6,158 bases of DNA, from positions 1 to 6,158 of the forward strand of contig PWZG01000293.1 of the NCBI GenBank assembly GCA_003567575.1. Direction: 5' to 3'. The stretch comes from PVC group bacterium (GTDB taxonomy: Bacteria > Verrucomicrobiota > Kiritimatiellia > CAIKKV01 > PXCX01). This document shows positions 5,031-6,158 of the stretch, in pieces (the stretch's first letter is position 1; every line of letters begins with the position of its first letter). The translations under genes and the position numbers were made by a program. The notes below the pieces were generated by a model. That model had not been told where the DNA came from. It saw only the letters and a list, made by a program, of their open reading frames with translations, and ran no database searches.

Positions 5031-6026
5031 ATGGAACGATATGTTGCGATCGATAATGTCTGCGCCTGGCCGAACCTGACGCGTATGCCTCAGGGAACGA
5101 TTCTGGCGATCATCTACAGTCAACCGGCGCATGCCACCTGGGAAGGCGATTGCGAATGCTGGGCCAGCGAAGACAGCGGGCTTTCCTGGCGGCTGAGGGG
5201 CGTTCCCGGACCGCACGAGGCGGGCCAGAACCGCATGAACTGCGCCGCGGGCCTGGCGCGCGACGGATCGATCGTGGCGCTGGTCAGCGGGTATGACGGC
5301 TATCCCGCGCCCGCGGACACCGTGCGCAAGCTGCCCGCCCTGGTGCGCCGGTCGTCCGATCTGGGACGCACCTGGGAGACCACCGCCGAGCTGCCGGTCG
5401 AACAGGGCACGCCGTTCGGTAAAATCGTCCCGCTGGCCGATGGGGCGCTCGGGGTTTCATGCTACGGAGGAGATCTGTGCGACGGCGCGCCCGGCGCCAC
5501 GCTGATGCGTAGCGAGGACGACGGCCGCACCTGGCGGCAAGCCGCGGTCATCGGCGGCGGCATCGACGAGACCGACCTGCTGGCGCTGGAGGACGGACGC
5601 CTGCTCGCCGCCGCGCGCACCTGCGGCGATGGCCGCCTGGTTTTGTGGACTTCGGACGACGATGGCCGGAACTGGGCGCGCGGCGAAGCGTTGACGCTGC
5701 CCGGCCAGCATCCCGCCCATTTGCTGCGTCTGGCCGACGGACGCATGCTGCTGACCTACGGCATCCGCAACGCAGGCATGAGCGGCATAGGGTACCGGAT
5801 CGGCGGCGAGGACGGGCGGCGCTGGTCGGAACCGGCGCTGCTGCTGGAGATCAACCGCGATGCCGGGCCGGCCACGACCATTTTCCCCGGCCAGGCGCCG
5901 ACGTGGGACTGCGGGTATCCCTCCAGCGCGCAGTTGGAAAACGGCATGATCGTTACGGCCTATTATGCACGATCGGCGCCTTGGCATACCCGTTACCACA
6001 TGGGCGTGGCGCGCTGGCGGGTATGA
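5031..6026 (+). CDS. Asp-box (BNR) sialidase-fold protein
   Basis: The 331 residues (336 if ATG 5016 is used) form an Asp-box propeller. Boxes are at 46-53 (SEDSGLSW), 108-115 (SSDLGRTW), 161-168 (SEDDGRTW) and 208-215 (SDDDGRNW), with a degenerate one at 259-265. The sialidase-like ETDLLALEDGRLLAAAR (180-196) supplies the usual Glu...Arg spacing. GYPSSAQLENGMIVTAYY (295-312) matches the conserved final blade with a catalytic-type Tyr region, and the protein ends HMGVARWRV. The N-terminal blade reads CAWPNLTRMPQGTILAI, without the RIP arginine of true sialidases. There is no signal peptide, so it is probably cytoplasmic. It could hydrolyse or bind a sialic acid-like or other sugar; specificity is unknown. 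It is only distantly similar to the upstream Asp-box protein, so the two are not a recent duplication. Confidence 0.87.
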   Translation: MERYVAIDNVCAWPNLTRMPQGTILAIIYSQPAHATWEGDCECWASEDSGLSWRLRGVPGPHEAGQNRMNCAAGLARDGSIVALVSGYDGYPAPADTVRKLPALVRRSSDLGRTWETTAELPVEQGTPFGKIVPLADGALGVSCYGGDLCDGAPGATLMRSEDDGRTWRQAAVIGGGIDETDLLALEDGRLLAAARTCGDGRLVLWTSDDDGRNWARGEALTLPGQHPAHLLRLADGRMLLTYGIRNAGMSGIGYRIGGEDGRRWSEPALLLEINRDAGPATTIFPGQAPTWDCGYPSSAQLENGMIVTAYYARSAPWHTRYHMGVARWRV

Positions 6027-6110
6027 GGGGTTAAAGGTTAGTGCCTTATTCAAGCATGGTTGCGTAAAAAAACAAGAAAATGACGCGGAGCCATGGATGG
6101 TGTCGGGCAA

Positions 6111-6158
6111 GAGGTCAGAGGTCGGAGGTCAGAGGTCAGCAAAGAAAAATCTGACCTC
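6111..6158. repeat. GAGGTCA heptamer tandem repeat with inverted partner, cut by the window edge
   Basis: Four heptamers, GAGGTCA with one GAGGTCG variant, fill 6111-6138. GAGGTCAG at 6132-6139 pairs perfectly with CTGACCTC at 6151-6158 around an 11-base, A-rich loop. Such GGTCAGA arrays are common intergenic repeats. The array may continue past the window. No gene is visible between 6027 and here. Confidence 0.7.

Noticed and set aside
6027..6110. Intrinsic terminator after the last gene
   Set aside because: An A-run is present at 6066-6072, but no GC-rich hairpin followed by T residues is seen on the coding strand.
1..6158. CRISPR array, tRNA or rRNA
   Set aside because: No regularly spaced direct repeats with unique spacers, no cloverleaf pattern and no rRNA-like stretch were found.

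Overview
This is a GC-rich window with three clear genes and one partial gene, all on the + strand and all suggestive of carbohydrate or glycan processing. In order they are an Asp-box (BNR) sialidase-fold protein that is open at the left edge, a GH123/DUF4091-type glycoside hydrolase, a secreted right-handed beta-helix protein, and a second Asp-box sialidase-fold protein. The protein families, the base composition and the many dispersed palindromic repeats fit a heterotrophic bacterium of the PVC superphylum or a related lineage (Planctomycetota, Lentisphaerota, Verrucomicrobiota, Hydrogenedentota). That placement is inference; no phylogenetic marker is present.

Layout: 2-1204 sialidase-like protein (5' end outside the window). 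1205-1701 is an intergenic region of direct repeats, a hairpin, a MITE-like insertion of about 209 bp, and a leader element. 1702-3327 is the GH123-like gene; its last codons lie inside a palindromic repeat. 3328-3793 holds the rest of that repeat, an AT-richer stretch with a hairpin and what looks like the start of a lost gene, a second palindromic repeat, and a second copy of the leader element. 3794-4840 is the beta-helix protein. 4841-5030 contains a possible 41-codon small gene. 5031-6026 is the second sialidase-like protein. 6027-6158 ends in GAGGTCA heptamer repeats that run to the window edge.

The genes could form a small glycan-handling set: two Asp-box proteins of unknown specificity, a candidate N-acetylhexosaminidase and an exported beta-helix protein. 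The long repeat-filled gaps argue against one tight operon. The most unusual feature is regulatory. The 155 bp directly before the GH123-like gene and the 155 bp directly before the beta-helix gene are about 83% identical without any indel. The similarity stops at the two start codons, although the proteins are unrelated. One copy has been split by the MITE-like element, and the other copy shows the uninterrupted site.
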